From Rhodococcus_F sp040656415 (GTDB lineage: Bacteria > Actinomycetota > Actinomycetes > Mycobacteriales > Mycobacteriaceae), in NCBI RefSeq assembly GCF_040656415.1, contig NZ_JBFAMC010000001.1:930001-994000 (forward strand): a stretch of 64,000 nucleotides of DNA, written 5' to 3'. The position numbers were made by a program, and so were the translations under genes. How positions within the stretch are numbered: the first letter of the stretch is position 1; each line of letters opens with the position of its first letter. Shown here in pieces: positions 24,224 through 31,691 of the stretch. The notes beneath the pieces were generated by a model, which had not been told where the DNA came from, did no database searches, and was given only the letters and a program-made list of their open reading frames with translations.

Positions 24224-24768
24224 GATTTGTCCTCCTCGGTCCTCCAGGCGCCGGCAAGGGCACACAGGCCGCGATTCTCTCCGAGAAGCTCGGCGTCCCC
24301 CACATCTCGACGGGTGATCTGTTCCGCGCGAACATCGACCAGGCAACCCCTCTCGGGCTCGAAGCGAAGAAGTACACGGCCGCCGGGAATCTGGTACCGA
24401 GCGAGATCACCAACAACATGGTCAAGGCTCGCGTTGCAGAGCCGGATGCGGTGAACGGTTTTCTCCTCGACGGGTTCCCACGCACGATCAACCAAGCTCA
24501 GGCTCTCGACGCGATCCTGGCCGAGCTCAACACCAAGCTCGACGGCGTCTTGTCTTTCGTCGTGGGGAACGACGACATAGTGGTCGAGCGGATGCTGGCC
24601 CGTGGCCGTTCCGACGACACGGAAGAGGTCATCCGCCACCGGCTCCGGGTGTATCGAGACGAGACGGCTCCGCTGCTCGACTACTACAAGAACGAAATTC
24701 TCACCGTCGACGCTCTGGGCGAGGTGAGCGAGGTCAACGCACGTGCCCTGGCGGCGCTGGGCCAATAA
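24220..24768 (+). CDS. adk: Adenylate kinase
   Basis: A 182-residue enzyme with P-loop GPPGAGKGTQ (7-16), AMP-binding HISTGDLFRAN and the signature FLLDGFPRT. It has the short-lid form (about 180 residues, no zinc lid) typical of actinobacteria. Interconverts ATP and AMP with two ADP. GTG start overlapping secY; its stop overlaps map (TAATG). Confidence 0.97.
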   Translation: MRFVLLGPPGAGKGTQAAILSEKLGVPHISTGDLFRANIDQATPLGLEAKKYTAAGNLVPSEITNNMVKARVAEPDAVNGFLLDGFPRTINQAQALDAILAELNTKLDGVLSFVVGNDDIVVERMLARGRSDDTEEVIRHRLRVYRDETAPLLDYYKNEILTVDALGEVSEVNARALAALGQ

Positions 24769-25565
24769 TGGGCTTCGGACGAAAGCGCAAGGTCGTTCCC
24801 TTCCGCACACCGGGCGAACTCGACGCGATGGCAGCGGCCGGAGCCGTCGTCGGTGCGGCGCTCGTGGCGGTGCGCGCTGAGGCAAAACCAGGTGTGAGCA
24901 CGCTCGAACTCGACGAGGTGGCCGAGTCGGTCATTCGTGGGGCCGGCGCCGTGCCGTCCTTCAAGGGCTACCACGGGTTCACCGGTTCGATCTGTTCGTC
25001 TGTGAACGACCGAGTGGTGCACGGAATACCCTCTGCGGAGGACATTCTTGCCGAGGGAGACCTCCTTTCCATCGACTGCGGCGCCATCCTGGACGGCTGG
25101 CACGGCGACTCGGCATGGACCTTCGGTGTGGGCGATCTGATAGAGGCGGATCGACTGTTGAGCGAAGCGACCCGGCTCTCGTTGGACGCGGGTATCGCTG
25201 CGATGGTGGCGGGCAACCGCCTCACCGATGTCTCGCACGCGATCGAGGTCGGAACCCGTGCTGCCGAGGACGCGCATGGCCGCAGGTACGGCATCGTCGA
25301 CGGCTACGGCGGTCACGGTATCGGCAGGCAAATGCACATGGAACCCTTCCTCGCCAACGAGGGAAGTCCGGGTAAGGGTCCTGAACTCGTGGTTGGGTCG
25401 GTTCTGGCGATCGAACCGATGCTGACGCTCGGTACCACCGATACCGTTGTTCTCGACGACGATTGGACTGTCGTCACCGCCGACGGTTCTCGTGCAGCGC
25501 ACTGGGAACATACTGTCGCAGTGACCGAGGAGGGTCCTCGTATTCTCACCCTGCGACCGGAGTAG
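24768..25565 (+). CDS. map: Type I methionine aminopeptidase
   Basis: A 265-residue pita-bread metalloprotease with the metal ligands in DCGAILDGWHGDSAW (two Asp), GYGGHGIGRQMH (His), EPML (Glu) and EHTVAVTE (Glu). It removes the initiator methionine in the cytosol. It lacks the N-terminal zinc/SH3-binding extension seen in some paralogs. One base shared with adk. Confidence 0.97.
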   Translation: MGFGRKRKVVPFRTPGELDAMAAAGAVVGAALVAVRAEAKPGVSTLELDEVAESVIRGAGAVPSFKGYHGFTGSICSSVNDRVVHGIPSAEDILAEGDLLSIDCGAILDGWHGDSAWTFGVGDLIEADRLLSEATRLSLDAGIAAMVAGNRLTDVSHAIEVGTRAAEDAHGRRYGIVDGYGGHGIGRQMHMEPFLANEGSPGKGPELVVGSVLAIEPMLTLGTTDTVVLDDDWTVVTADGSRAAHWEHTVAVTEEGPRILTLRPE

Positions 25566-25581
25566 GACGTCTCTCGAGGCC

Positions 25582-26019
25582 CTAGACCTCGATCAGCAGG
25601 GTCACAGGCCCGTCGTTGACGAGGCTGATCTCCATGTGTTCACCAAAGACACCGGTCTCGACCGTCGCACCCAACTCGCGCAACGCCGCGGTGAACGCCC
25701 CGACCAGTGGTTCCGCCACCGGTCCGGGCGCGGCGGCCGACCACGTCGGTCGGCGACCGCGACGTGTATCCGCCATCAGAGTGAACTGGCTGGCTACCAG
25801 CAGGGGTGCGTCCTGTTCGGCAGCCGACCGTTCGCCCTCGAGGATCCGCAGTGTCCACACCTTCTTCGCGAGCAGCGCTGCCTTCGCTTCATCGTCGGAG
25901 TGGGTGACTCCGACCAGGACCAGCAACCCGTGTCTGCTGTCTCGGGGAGTGATCCGAGCGACCTCCGCGTCGCCGACTCGGATCGATGCGGTGGTTACTC
26001 GCTGTACCAGAGCGCGCAT
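25582..26019 (-). CDS. dtd: D-aminoacyl-tRNA deacylase
   Basis: A 145-residue enzyme starting MRALVQRVTTASIRVGD, with the active-site region LLVASQFTLMADTRRGRRP and the C-terminal VNDGPVTLLIEV containing the Gly-cisPro-type NxGPVT motif. It hydrolyses D-amino acids from mischarged tRNA. The ATG follows GAGGG. It runs against the surrounding ribosomal operons and converges with map over 16 bases. Confidence 0.96.
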   Translation of the reverse strand: MRALVQRVTTASIRVGDAEVARITPRDSRHGLLVLVGVTHSDDEAKAALLAKKVWTLRILEGERSAAEQDAPLLVASQFTLMADTRRGRRPTWSAAAPGPVAEPLVGAFTAALRELGATVETGVFGEHMEISLVNDGPVTLLIEV

Positions 26020-26116
26020 ATGCACAATCCCTCGAATGTGTGGAGGTCGGACGGGTCGGTTGTTGAGAAGATCGGCGATTCATCAGAAGATGAGTGGGTC
26101 CCGGCGTGAGTCGCAT

Positions 26117-26145
26117 TTGGCCTGGTAAGCAAATTCCCGTACCAT
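26117..26145 (+). promoter_or_regulatory. Candidate infA promoter
   Basis: TTGGCC and TACCAT with a 17-base spacer, about 155 bases before infA and downstream of the divergent dtd start. Fits a separate start for the alpha group. Confidence 0.4.
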
Positions 26146-26301
26146 CGATTGGCGGTGCGCCATGCGTGCCGGTTGTCTGCGTGCCAAGTGCCGGATTCGA
26201 TCGGGATTTCCAACGTTTCGGTCGGTGAAGATCCTGTCGCGCGCCGACAGTAACGGAAACAGATGCAATAAGCACGTCAAACCACATGGATCGCGGAGGA
26301 T

Positions 26302-26523
26302 ATGGCTAAGAAAGACGGGGCCATCGAGGTCGAGGGACGAGTAGTCGAGCCGCTGCCCAATGCGATGTTCCGCATTGAGCTCGAGAACGGCCACAAGGTT
26401 CTCGCCCACATCAGCGGAAAGATGCGTCAGCACTACATTCGCATCCTCCCGGAAGATCGCGTCGTCGTGGAGCTCTCACCCTACGACTTGTCGCGTGGAC
26501 GCATCGTTTACCGATACAAATAG
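26302..26523 (+). CDS. infA: Translation initiation factor IF-1
   Basis: A 73-residue OB-fold protein reading [20 protein letters not shown] and ending GRIVYRYK, essentially standard for bacteria. It binds the 30S A site during initiation. GCGGAGGAT precedes the ATG. Confidence 0.98.
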
Positions 26524-26609
26524 AGCTTCCTCGTCCGACCAGGTCGGGGAGAAGTATGTCCGCTACGGAGTTTCGTAGTGGGCTGCCACAAAACAGGAGA
26601 TCAGAAGAC

Positions 26610-26723
26610 GTGAAGGTTCAGCCGAGCGTCAAGAAGATCTGCGAAAAGTGCAAGGTGATCCGTCGTAACGGTCGGGTCATGGTGATCTGCGAGAACCTGC
26701 GCCACAAGCAGCGTCAGGGTTAG
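26610..26723 (+). CDS. rpmJ: 50S ribosomal protein L36, zinc form
   Basis: A 37-residue protein beginning VKVQPSVKKICEKCKVIRR with the zinc ligands Cys11, Cys14, Cys27 and His32. Like rpsN here it is the zinc-containing (C+) form. GTG start with AGGAG about ten bases upstream. Short enough to escape many gene finders. Confidence 0.97.
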   Translation: MKVQPSVKKICEKCKVIRRNGRVMVICENLRHKQRQG

Positions 26724-26743
26724 ATCACCTCTTTTCGAGGATC

Positions 26744-26877
26744 TGCTTGGCAACAAGCAAAAGATGACCTTCCAGCACCAGCCAGCACTCACGGCTCACG
26801 AGCAGGTACTGGTTCACCCTCGGCACGGAGGCCGGGGCCCCACTGAGTTAGTTGAAGCATTGTCGGTCGCAAGACCG
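26744..26877 (+). promoter_or_regulatory. Two GCAA-loop hairpins in the rpsM leader
   Basis: TGCTTG-GCAA-CAAGCA (26744-26759) and CGGTC-GCAA-GACCG (26864-26877) lie in the 222-base gap before rpsM. GNRA tetraloops favour RNA folding. The position matches the S4 control leader of the E. coli alpha operon, although that pseudoknot is not recognisable here. Confidence 0.35.
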
Positions 26878-26945
26878 TCGGCGTTCGAAGAGGCACAGGG
26901 GATGGACTGGGAGCAGACCTCCGCACACCGATAGGAGATGCCACA

Positions 26946-27320
26946 ATGGCACGTCTCGCAGGTGTCGATCTTCCCCGCGAAAAGCGGATGGAGATCGCGC
27001 TTACATACATCTACGGCATCGGCCGTACCCGCTCCAAGGAGATCCTGGACGCAACCGGCGTCAGCCCGGATCTGCGTAGCAAGGATCTCTCGGACGAGGA
27101 TCTGGCCAAGCTCCGCGAGTACATCGAGGAGTCGCTCAAGGTCGAGGGTGACCTTCGCCGCGAGGTCCAGGCCGACATCCGACGCAAGATTGAAATCGGC
27201 TGCTACCAGGGCCTGCGCCACCGTCGTGGTCTGCCCGTGCGTGGTCAGCGCACCAAGACCAACGCCCGCACCCGTAAGGGTCCGAAGCGCACCATTGCCG
27301 GCAAGAAGAAGGCGAAGTAA
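26946..27320 (+). CDS. rpsM: 30S ribosomal protein S13
   Basis: A 124-residue protein with S13 sequence MARLAGVDLPREKRMEIALT, the helix-two-turns-helix region GIGRTRSKEIL, and the basic tail RGQRTKTNARTRKGPKR. It forms intersubunit bridges in the head. AGGAG precedes the ATG. Stop overlaps rpsK (TAATG). Confidence 0.98.
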   Translation: MARLAGVDLPREKRMEIALTYIYGIGRTRSKEILDATGVSPDLRSKDLSDEDLAKLREYIEESLKVEGDLRREVQADIRRKIEIGCYQGLRHRRGLPVRGQRTKTNARTRKGPKRTIAGKKKAK

Positions 27321-27733
27321 TGCCACCCAAGTCACGGAGCACCGGTCCCAAGAAGACCCAGAAGGCGCGTCGCAGGGACAAGAAGAACGTCCCGCACGGT
27401 GCCGCTCACATCAAGAGCACGTTCAACAACACCATCGTGTCCATCACCGATCCCACCGGAAACGTGATTTCCTGGGCGTCCTCGGGGCATGTCGGGTTCA
27501 AGGGGTCGCGTAAGTCCACGCCGTTCGCCGCTCAGCTCGCCGCCGAGAATGCGGCCCGCAAGGCGCAAGAACATGGTGTCAAGAAAGTCGACGTCTTCGT
27601 CAAGGGGCCCGGCTCGGGTCGTGAGACAGCGATCCGTTCGCTTCAGGCCGCAGGCCTGGAGGTCGGCACCATCTCCGATGTCACGCCCCAGCCGCACAAT
27701 GGTTGCCGTCCGCCCAAGCGGCGCAGGGTCTAG
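27320..27733 (+). CDS. rpsK: 30S ribosomal protein S11
   Basis: A 137-residue protein with the conserved HGAAHIKSTFNNTIVSITD and the C-terminal DVTPQPHNGCRPPKRRRV. It forms part of the platform near the mRNA exit. The N-terminal 15 residues are basic. One base shared with rpsM. Confidence 0.98.
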   Translation: MPPKSRSTGPKKTQKARRRDKKNVPHGAAHIKSTFNNTIVSITDPTGNVISWASSGHVGFKGSRKSTPFAAQLAAENAARKAQEHGVKKVDVFVKGPGSGRETAIRSLQAAGLEVGTISDVTPQPHNGCRPPKRRRV

Positions 27734-27756
27734 CGGGAAGGATTAGGTAGAAGAAA

Positions 27757-28362
27757 ATGGCACGTTATACCGGACCCGTTACCCGCAAGTCGCGTCGTCT
27801 GCGCGTCGACCTCGTCGGAGGAGACCAGGCGTTCGAGCGTCGTCCCTACCCGCCGGGCCAGCACGGCCGCGCGCGGATCAAGGAGAGCGAGTACCTGCTC
27901 CAGCTGCAGGAAAAGCAGAAGGCCCGCTTCACCTACGGCGTCATGGAGAAGCAGTTCCGTCGGTACTACAAGGAGGCGAACAACCGCCCCGGCAAGACCG
28001 GTGAGAACTTGCTCCAAATCCTGGAATCGCGTCTCGACAACGTCGTGTACCGCGCGGGACTGGCTCGTACTCGTCGCCAGGCTCGTCAGCTGGTCACCCA
28101 CGGACACCTCCTTGTGAACAACAAGAAGGTCGACATCCCCAGCTACCGCGTCTCTCAATACGACATCATCGATGTCAAGGAGAAGTCGCTGTCGACGCTT
28201 CCCTTCCAGGTCGCGCGTGAGACCCAGGGCGATCGCCCGATCCCGGGTTGGCTGCAGGTTGTCGGTGGACGTCTCCGGATTCTGGTTCACCAGCTTCCCG
28301 AGCGTGCGCAAATCGACGTTCCGCTGCAGGAACAGCTGATCGTCGAGTATTACTCGAAGTAG
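27757..28362 (+). CDS. rpsD: 30S ribosomal protein S4
   Basis: A 201-residue protein with an S4 RNA-binding domain (RLDNVVYRAGLARTRRQARQ, VTHGHLLVNNKKV). The N-terminus lacks the four zinc cysteines (zinc-free form: MARYTGPVTRKSRRLRVDL). Primary 16S binder and, in E. coli, repressor of the alpha operon. AAGGA before the ATG. Confidence 0.98.
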   Translation: MARYTGPVTRKSRRLRVDLVGGDQAFERRPYPPGQHGRARIKESEYLLQLQEKQKARFTYGVMEKQFRRYYKEANNRPGKTGENLLQILESRLDNVVYRAGLARTRRQARQLVTHGHLLVNNKKVDIPSYRVSQYDIIDVKEKSLSTLPFQVARETQGDRPIPGWLQVVGGRLRILVHQLPERAQIDVPLQEQLIVEYYSK

Positions 28363-28476
28363 CACTTCAGTGCTTGTGCGTGGCCGGGGAGTTTCCGAAC
28401 TCCTCGACCCCGCACAGGTGGTGCGCCTTTCCCATCGTGGGCGTCAAATAGCGGACGCCCGTACAGGAGGAATCCA

Positions 28477-29538
28477 ATGCTCATTTCTCAGCGGCCCACG
28501 CTGACCGAAGAGGTCATCGCTGACAACCGCTCGAAGTTCGTCATCGAACCCCTCGAGCCAGGCTTCGGGTACACACTCGGCAACTCACTGCGGCGCACGC
28601 TGCTCTCGTCGATTCCCGGCGCTGCTGTCACCAGCATCCGTATCGACGGCGTTCTGCACGAGTTCACCACGGTTCCCGGCGTGAAGGAAGATGTCACCGA
28701 CATCATCTTGAACCTCAAGGGTCTCGTTGTGAGCTCCGAAGAGGACGAGCCGGTCACCATGTACGTCCGCAAGCAGGGCCCCGGCACTGTGACGGCAGGC
28801 GACATCGTGCCCCCTGCAGGCGTCACTTTGAACAATCCGGATCTGCACATCGCCACCCTGAACGACAAGGGAAAGCTGGAGATCGAGCTCGTCGTCGAGC
28901 GCGGCCGCGGCTACGTTCCCGCCGTCCAAAACAAGGCGTCCGGTGCTGAGATCGGCCGGATTCCGGTCGATTCGATCTACTCGCCGGTGCTCAAGGTCAC
29001 CTACAAGGTGGAAGCCACCCGTGTCGAGCAGCGCACCGACTTCGATCGGCTCGTGCTCGATGTGGAGACGAAGAATTCCATTACTGCTCGGGACGCGCTT
29101 GCTTCTGCAGGCAAGACCCTGGTTGAGCTCTTCGGCCTTGCCCGTGAGCTGAACGTCGAGGCAGAAGGCATCGAGATCGGACCCTCGCCCGCCGAGGCCG
29201 ACCACATCGCCTCATTCGGACTGCCCATCGAGGACCTGGACCTGACGGTCCGTTCCTACAACTGCCTCAAGCGAGAAGGTGTTCACACCGTCGGTGAGCT
29301 TGTCGGCCGTACCGAGTCCGATTTGCTCGACATCCGCAACTTCGGACAGAAGTCCATCGACGAGGTGAAGGTCAAGCTGCATTCGCTCGGCCTTGCCCTC
29401 AAGGACAGCCCCGCGTCCTTCGACCCCAGCACGGTTGCCGGCTACGACGCGGCCACCGGAACGTGGAGCGATACGGACACCGGTTCCTTCGGTGACTCCG
29501 AGGGCACCGAGGACTACGCCGAGACCGAACAGCTCTAG
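28477..29538 (+). CDS. rpoA: RNA polymerase alpha subunit
   Basis: A 353-residue protein. The N-terminal assembly domain (about 1-230) carries GFGYTLGNSLRRTLLSSIPG. The C-terminal DNA- and activator-binding domain (about 250-315) carries RSYNCLKREGVHTVGEL and NFGQKSIDEVK. An acidic tail of about 35 residues ends in EDYAETEQL. AGGAGG precedes the ATG strongly. The 114-base gap from rpsD holds several small hairpins. Confidence 0.98.
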   Translation: MLISQRPTLTEEVIADNRSKFVIEPLEPGFGYTLGNSLRRTLLSSIPGAAVTSIRIDGVLHEFTTVPGVKEDVTDIILNLKGLVVSSEEDEPVTMYVRKQGPGTVTAGDIVPPAGVTLNNPDLHIATLNDKGKLEIELVVERGRGYVPAVQNKASGAEIGRIPVDSIYSPVLKVTYKVEATRVEQRTDFDRLVLDVETKNSITARDALASAGKTLVELFGLARELNVEAEGIEIGPSPAEADHIASFGLPIEDLDLTVRSYNCLKREGVHTVGELVGRTESDLLDIRNFGQKSIDEVKVKLHSLGLALKDSPASFDPSTVAGYDAATGTWSDTDTGSFGDSEGTEDYAETEQL

Positions 29539-29564
29539 CTCACGGTCCTTTACTAGGAGAAATC

Positions 29565-30152
29565 ATGCCCAAGCCCAAGAAGGGTGCCCGCTTCGGCGGG
29601 TCGGCTTCGCACCAGAAAGCGATATTCGCGAATCTGGCCACCGCGCTCTTCGAGCACGGTCGTATCACCACCACGGAGTCCAAGGCAAAGGCTCTGCGCC
29701 CGTATGCCGAGAAGCTCGTTACGCATGCCAAGGCTGGAACCCTGGCTCACCGTCGCGAGGTTCTCAAGGTCATCCGCAACAAGGATGTCGTGCACACCCT
29801 GTTCGCGGAGATCGGTCCGTTCTACGCCGATCGCGATGGTGGCTACACCCGCATCACCAAGACGCTCCCCCGGAAGGGCGACAACGCTCCGATGGCGGTC
29901 ATCGAACTCGTCAAGGAGAAGACCGTCACCTCCGAGGCTGACCGCGCACGTCGCGTGAAGGCTTCGAAGGAGGCGCCCGCCGCTGCTCCCGCCGAGGAAA
30001 GTGCTTCCGAGGAGAACGTCGTCGAGGCTGTCGAGGCCGATGCGACAGACGCCGAAATCGAGAAGGCCGATGCGGTCGTCGAGGACGAGTCCGCCACCGC
30101 CGCCGATGCTCCTGCCGAGGAGGCCGAGGCGGACGAGGCCAAGAAGGACTAG
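29565..30152 (+). CDS. rplQ: 50S ribosomal protein L17 with acidic C-terminal extension
   Basis: A 195-residue protein. Residues 1 to about 120 are the L17 fold (MPKPKKGARFGGSASHQKAI, TTTESKAKALRPYAEKLVT). Residues 125-195 are an Ala/Glu-rich low-complexity tail (EEAEADEAKKD at the end), much longer than the 127 residues of E. coli L17 but usual in mycolic-acid actinobacteria. AGGAG precedes the ATG. Confidence 0.97.
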   Translation: MPKPKKGARFGGSASHQKAIFANLATALFEHGRITTTESKAKALRPYAEKLVTHAKAGTLAHRREVLKVIRNKDVVHTLFAEIGPFYADRDGGYTRITKTLPRKGDNAPMAVIELVKEKTVTSEADRARRVKASKEAPAAAPAEESASEENVVEAVEADATDAEIEKADAVVEDESATAADAPAEEAEADEAKKD

Positions 30153-30157
30153 TCCAC

Positions 30158-31051
30158 TTGGTTTCGGCAGACGCTGAATCGAGCGAGCCCGTCGTCCCGC
30201 CCGGGGACGGCGGGCCCGTTTCGTATGAGAGCAAGCGATTGCGCCTGGACATCTCCTATGACGGAACAAACTTCTCCGGGTGGGCTCGTCAGGCCGGCCT
30301 GCGTACGGTGTGCGGGGAGATCGAGGAGAAACTCGGTACGGTCCTGCGCACACCCCTGCAACTCACAGTCGCAGGGCGCACTGATGCCGGGGTTCACGCC
30401 ACCGGTCAGGTTGCACATGTCGATGTCCCGGTCGATGTGCTGCCGGAAGACCCCTCCATGTTGGTTCGCAGGCTCGCGCGCTTCCTACCGAAAGATGTGC
30501 GCGTCAAGCGTGTCTCGTTTGCGCCTGAGCACTTCGATGCGCGATTCTCAGCGACGCGCAGGCATTACGAGTACCGGTTGACCACAGCGGTGTATGGCGC
30601 GGATCCCCTCAGGGTCCGAGACATCGTGTCCTACCCAAAGGTCCTCGACCTCGAACGGATGCGCACAGCGTCCGAAAAGTTGTTGGGTCTACATGATTTC
30701 GCCGCGTTCTGTAAACGACGTGAGGGCGCGACGACTGTTCGTGACCTGCAGCGCTTCGAATGGGAGCGTGATGGTGACGTATACACCGCGTTCGTCAGCG
30801 CGGACGCGTTCTGCTGGTCGATGGTGCGCAGCCTCGTGGGCGCCGTTCTTGCGGTAGGGGAGGGTCGCCGGGATATCGAGTGGATCGAGGACCTGCTACG
30901 AGAGAAGTCGCGGTCGAGTTCGATCCTGGTAGCGCCTGCTCACGGTTTGTCCCTTGTGCGGGTCGACTATCCCGCCGACGCGGATCTGGCGGCACGCAAT
31001 CAGATCACCAGAGATGTTCGGACGGCGCCCGGCGGTTGTTGCGGCGACTGA
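30158..31051 (+). CDS. truA: tRNA pseudouridine synthase A
   Basis: A 297-residue enzyme that isomerises uridines 38-40 of tRNA anticodon arms. The catalytic Asp76 is in GRTDAGVHATGQVAHVDV, and the family segments LDISYDGTNFSGWARQ and FCWSMVRSLVGAVLAVG are present. I used the TTG five bases after rplQ as start; the first 25 residues are not conserved, so a later start is possible. Confidence 0.94.
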   Translation: MVSADAESSEPVVPPGDGGPVSYESKRLRLDISYDGTNFSGWARQAGLRTVCGEIEEKLGTVLRTPLQLTVAGRTDAGVHATGQVAHVDVPVDVLPEDPSMLVRRLARFLPKDVRVKRVSFAPEHFDARFSATRRHYEYRLTTAVYGADPLRVRDIVSYPKVLDLERMRTASEKLLGLHDFAAFCKRREGATTVRDLQRFEWERDGDVYTAFVSADAFCWSMVRSLVGAVLAVGEGRRDIEWIEDLLREKSRSSSILVAPAHGLSLVRVDYPADADLAARNQITRDVRTAPGGCCGD

Positions 31052-31093
31052 GGGAAAGTCTTGTGGTGTTGCGGATTCTACGAATCCAGCACC

Positions 31094-31099
31094 TATGAT
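31094..31099 (+). promoter_or_regulatory. Possible -10 element (TATGAT) before the FMN reductase gene
   Basis: TATGAT lies 25 bases before the start codon, preceded by an inverted repeat GATTC-TAC-GAATC (31074-31086). The -35 (TTGCGG) is 19 bases upstream, longer than ideal. Confidence 0.25.
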
Positions 31100-31124
31100 G
31101 ACCTGAGCGAGAAGGAGCCTGCAC

Positions 31125-31691
31125 GTGACCGCAATCGAACCCATTCGGGTGGAGATCATTGTCGGATCCACGAGAGTGGGTCGCATCGCCCCCGTCGTTG
31201 CCGGTTGGTTCGTCGAACGGGCTCGTGCCCACAAGGGGCTCGACGTGGGGGTGATCGATCTCGCCGAAACTCCGCTCCCGCAGGACTTCGCGGACTCGCC
31301 GGTCACTGAGCGCTTCCGGAATCGGGTTGAACGCGCCGACGGATTCGTTGCGGTCACTTCCGAGTACAACCACGGATACCCGGCGGCGCTGAAGACCGCT
31401 TTCGACAGCGTCAAGTACGAATGGCGCTCGAAGCCGATTGGATTCGTGTCGTACGGGGGATTATCGGGTGGGCTCCGGGCTACCGAGCAGCTACGCCAGG
31501 TGGTTGCCGAACTGCACATGGTGTCGGTACGGCAGACGGTGAGCTTTCACCAGGTGCGTAAGAAATTCGATGCCGAGGGGAAGACCACGGACGGTGCTGC
31601 AATCGATTCTGCGGATCGTATGCTGGCCCAACTGATGTGGTGGGCCGAGTCCGTACGCGTTCAACGCGCGAGAGCCCCTTACCCCGGTTAG
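31125..31691 (+). CDS. NAD(P)H-dependent FMN reductase family flavoprotein
   Basis: A 188-residue flavodoxin-like protein with the FMN phosphate loop GSTRVGRIA (about 14-22) and the NADPH_dep_FMN_red motif SEYNHGYPAALK. Such enzymes reduce free FMN, quinones, azo or nitro compounds. GTG start with GAAGGAG upstream, 73 bases after truA. It converges on eccE, overlapping its stop region by four bases. A role with the N-oxygenase cluster is not supported, as it is 20 kb away. Confidence 0.85.
   Translation: MTAIEPIRVEIIVGSTRVGRIAPVVAGWFVERARAHKGLDVGVIDLAETPLPQDFADSPVTERFRNRVERADGFVAVTSEYNHGYPAALKTAFDSVKYEWRSKPIGFVSYGGLSGGLRATEQLRQVVAELHMVSVRQTVSFHQVRKKFDAEGKTTDGAAIDSADRMLAQLMWWAESVRVQRARAPYPG

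Noticed and set aside
31125..31691. FMN reductase as a nitroreductase partner of the N-oxygenase
   Set aside because: It is 26 kb from the cluster in a conserved region next to truA; proximity gives no support.
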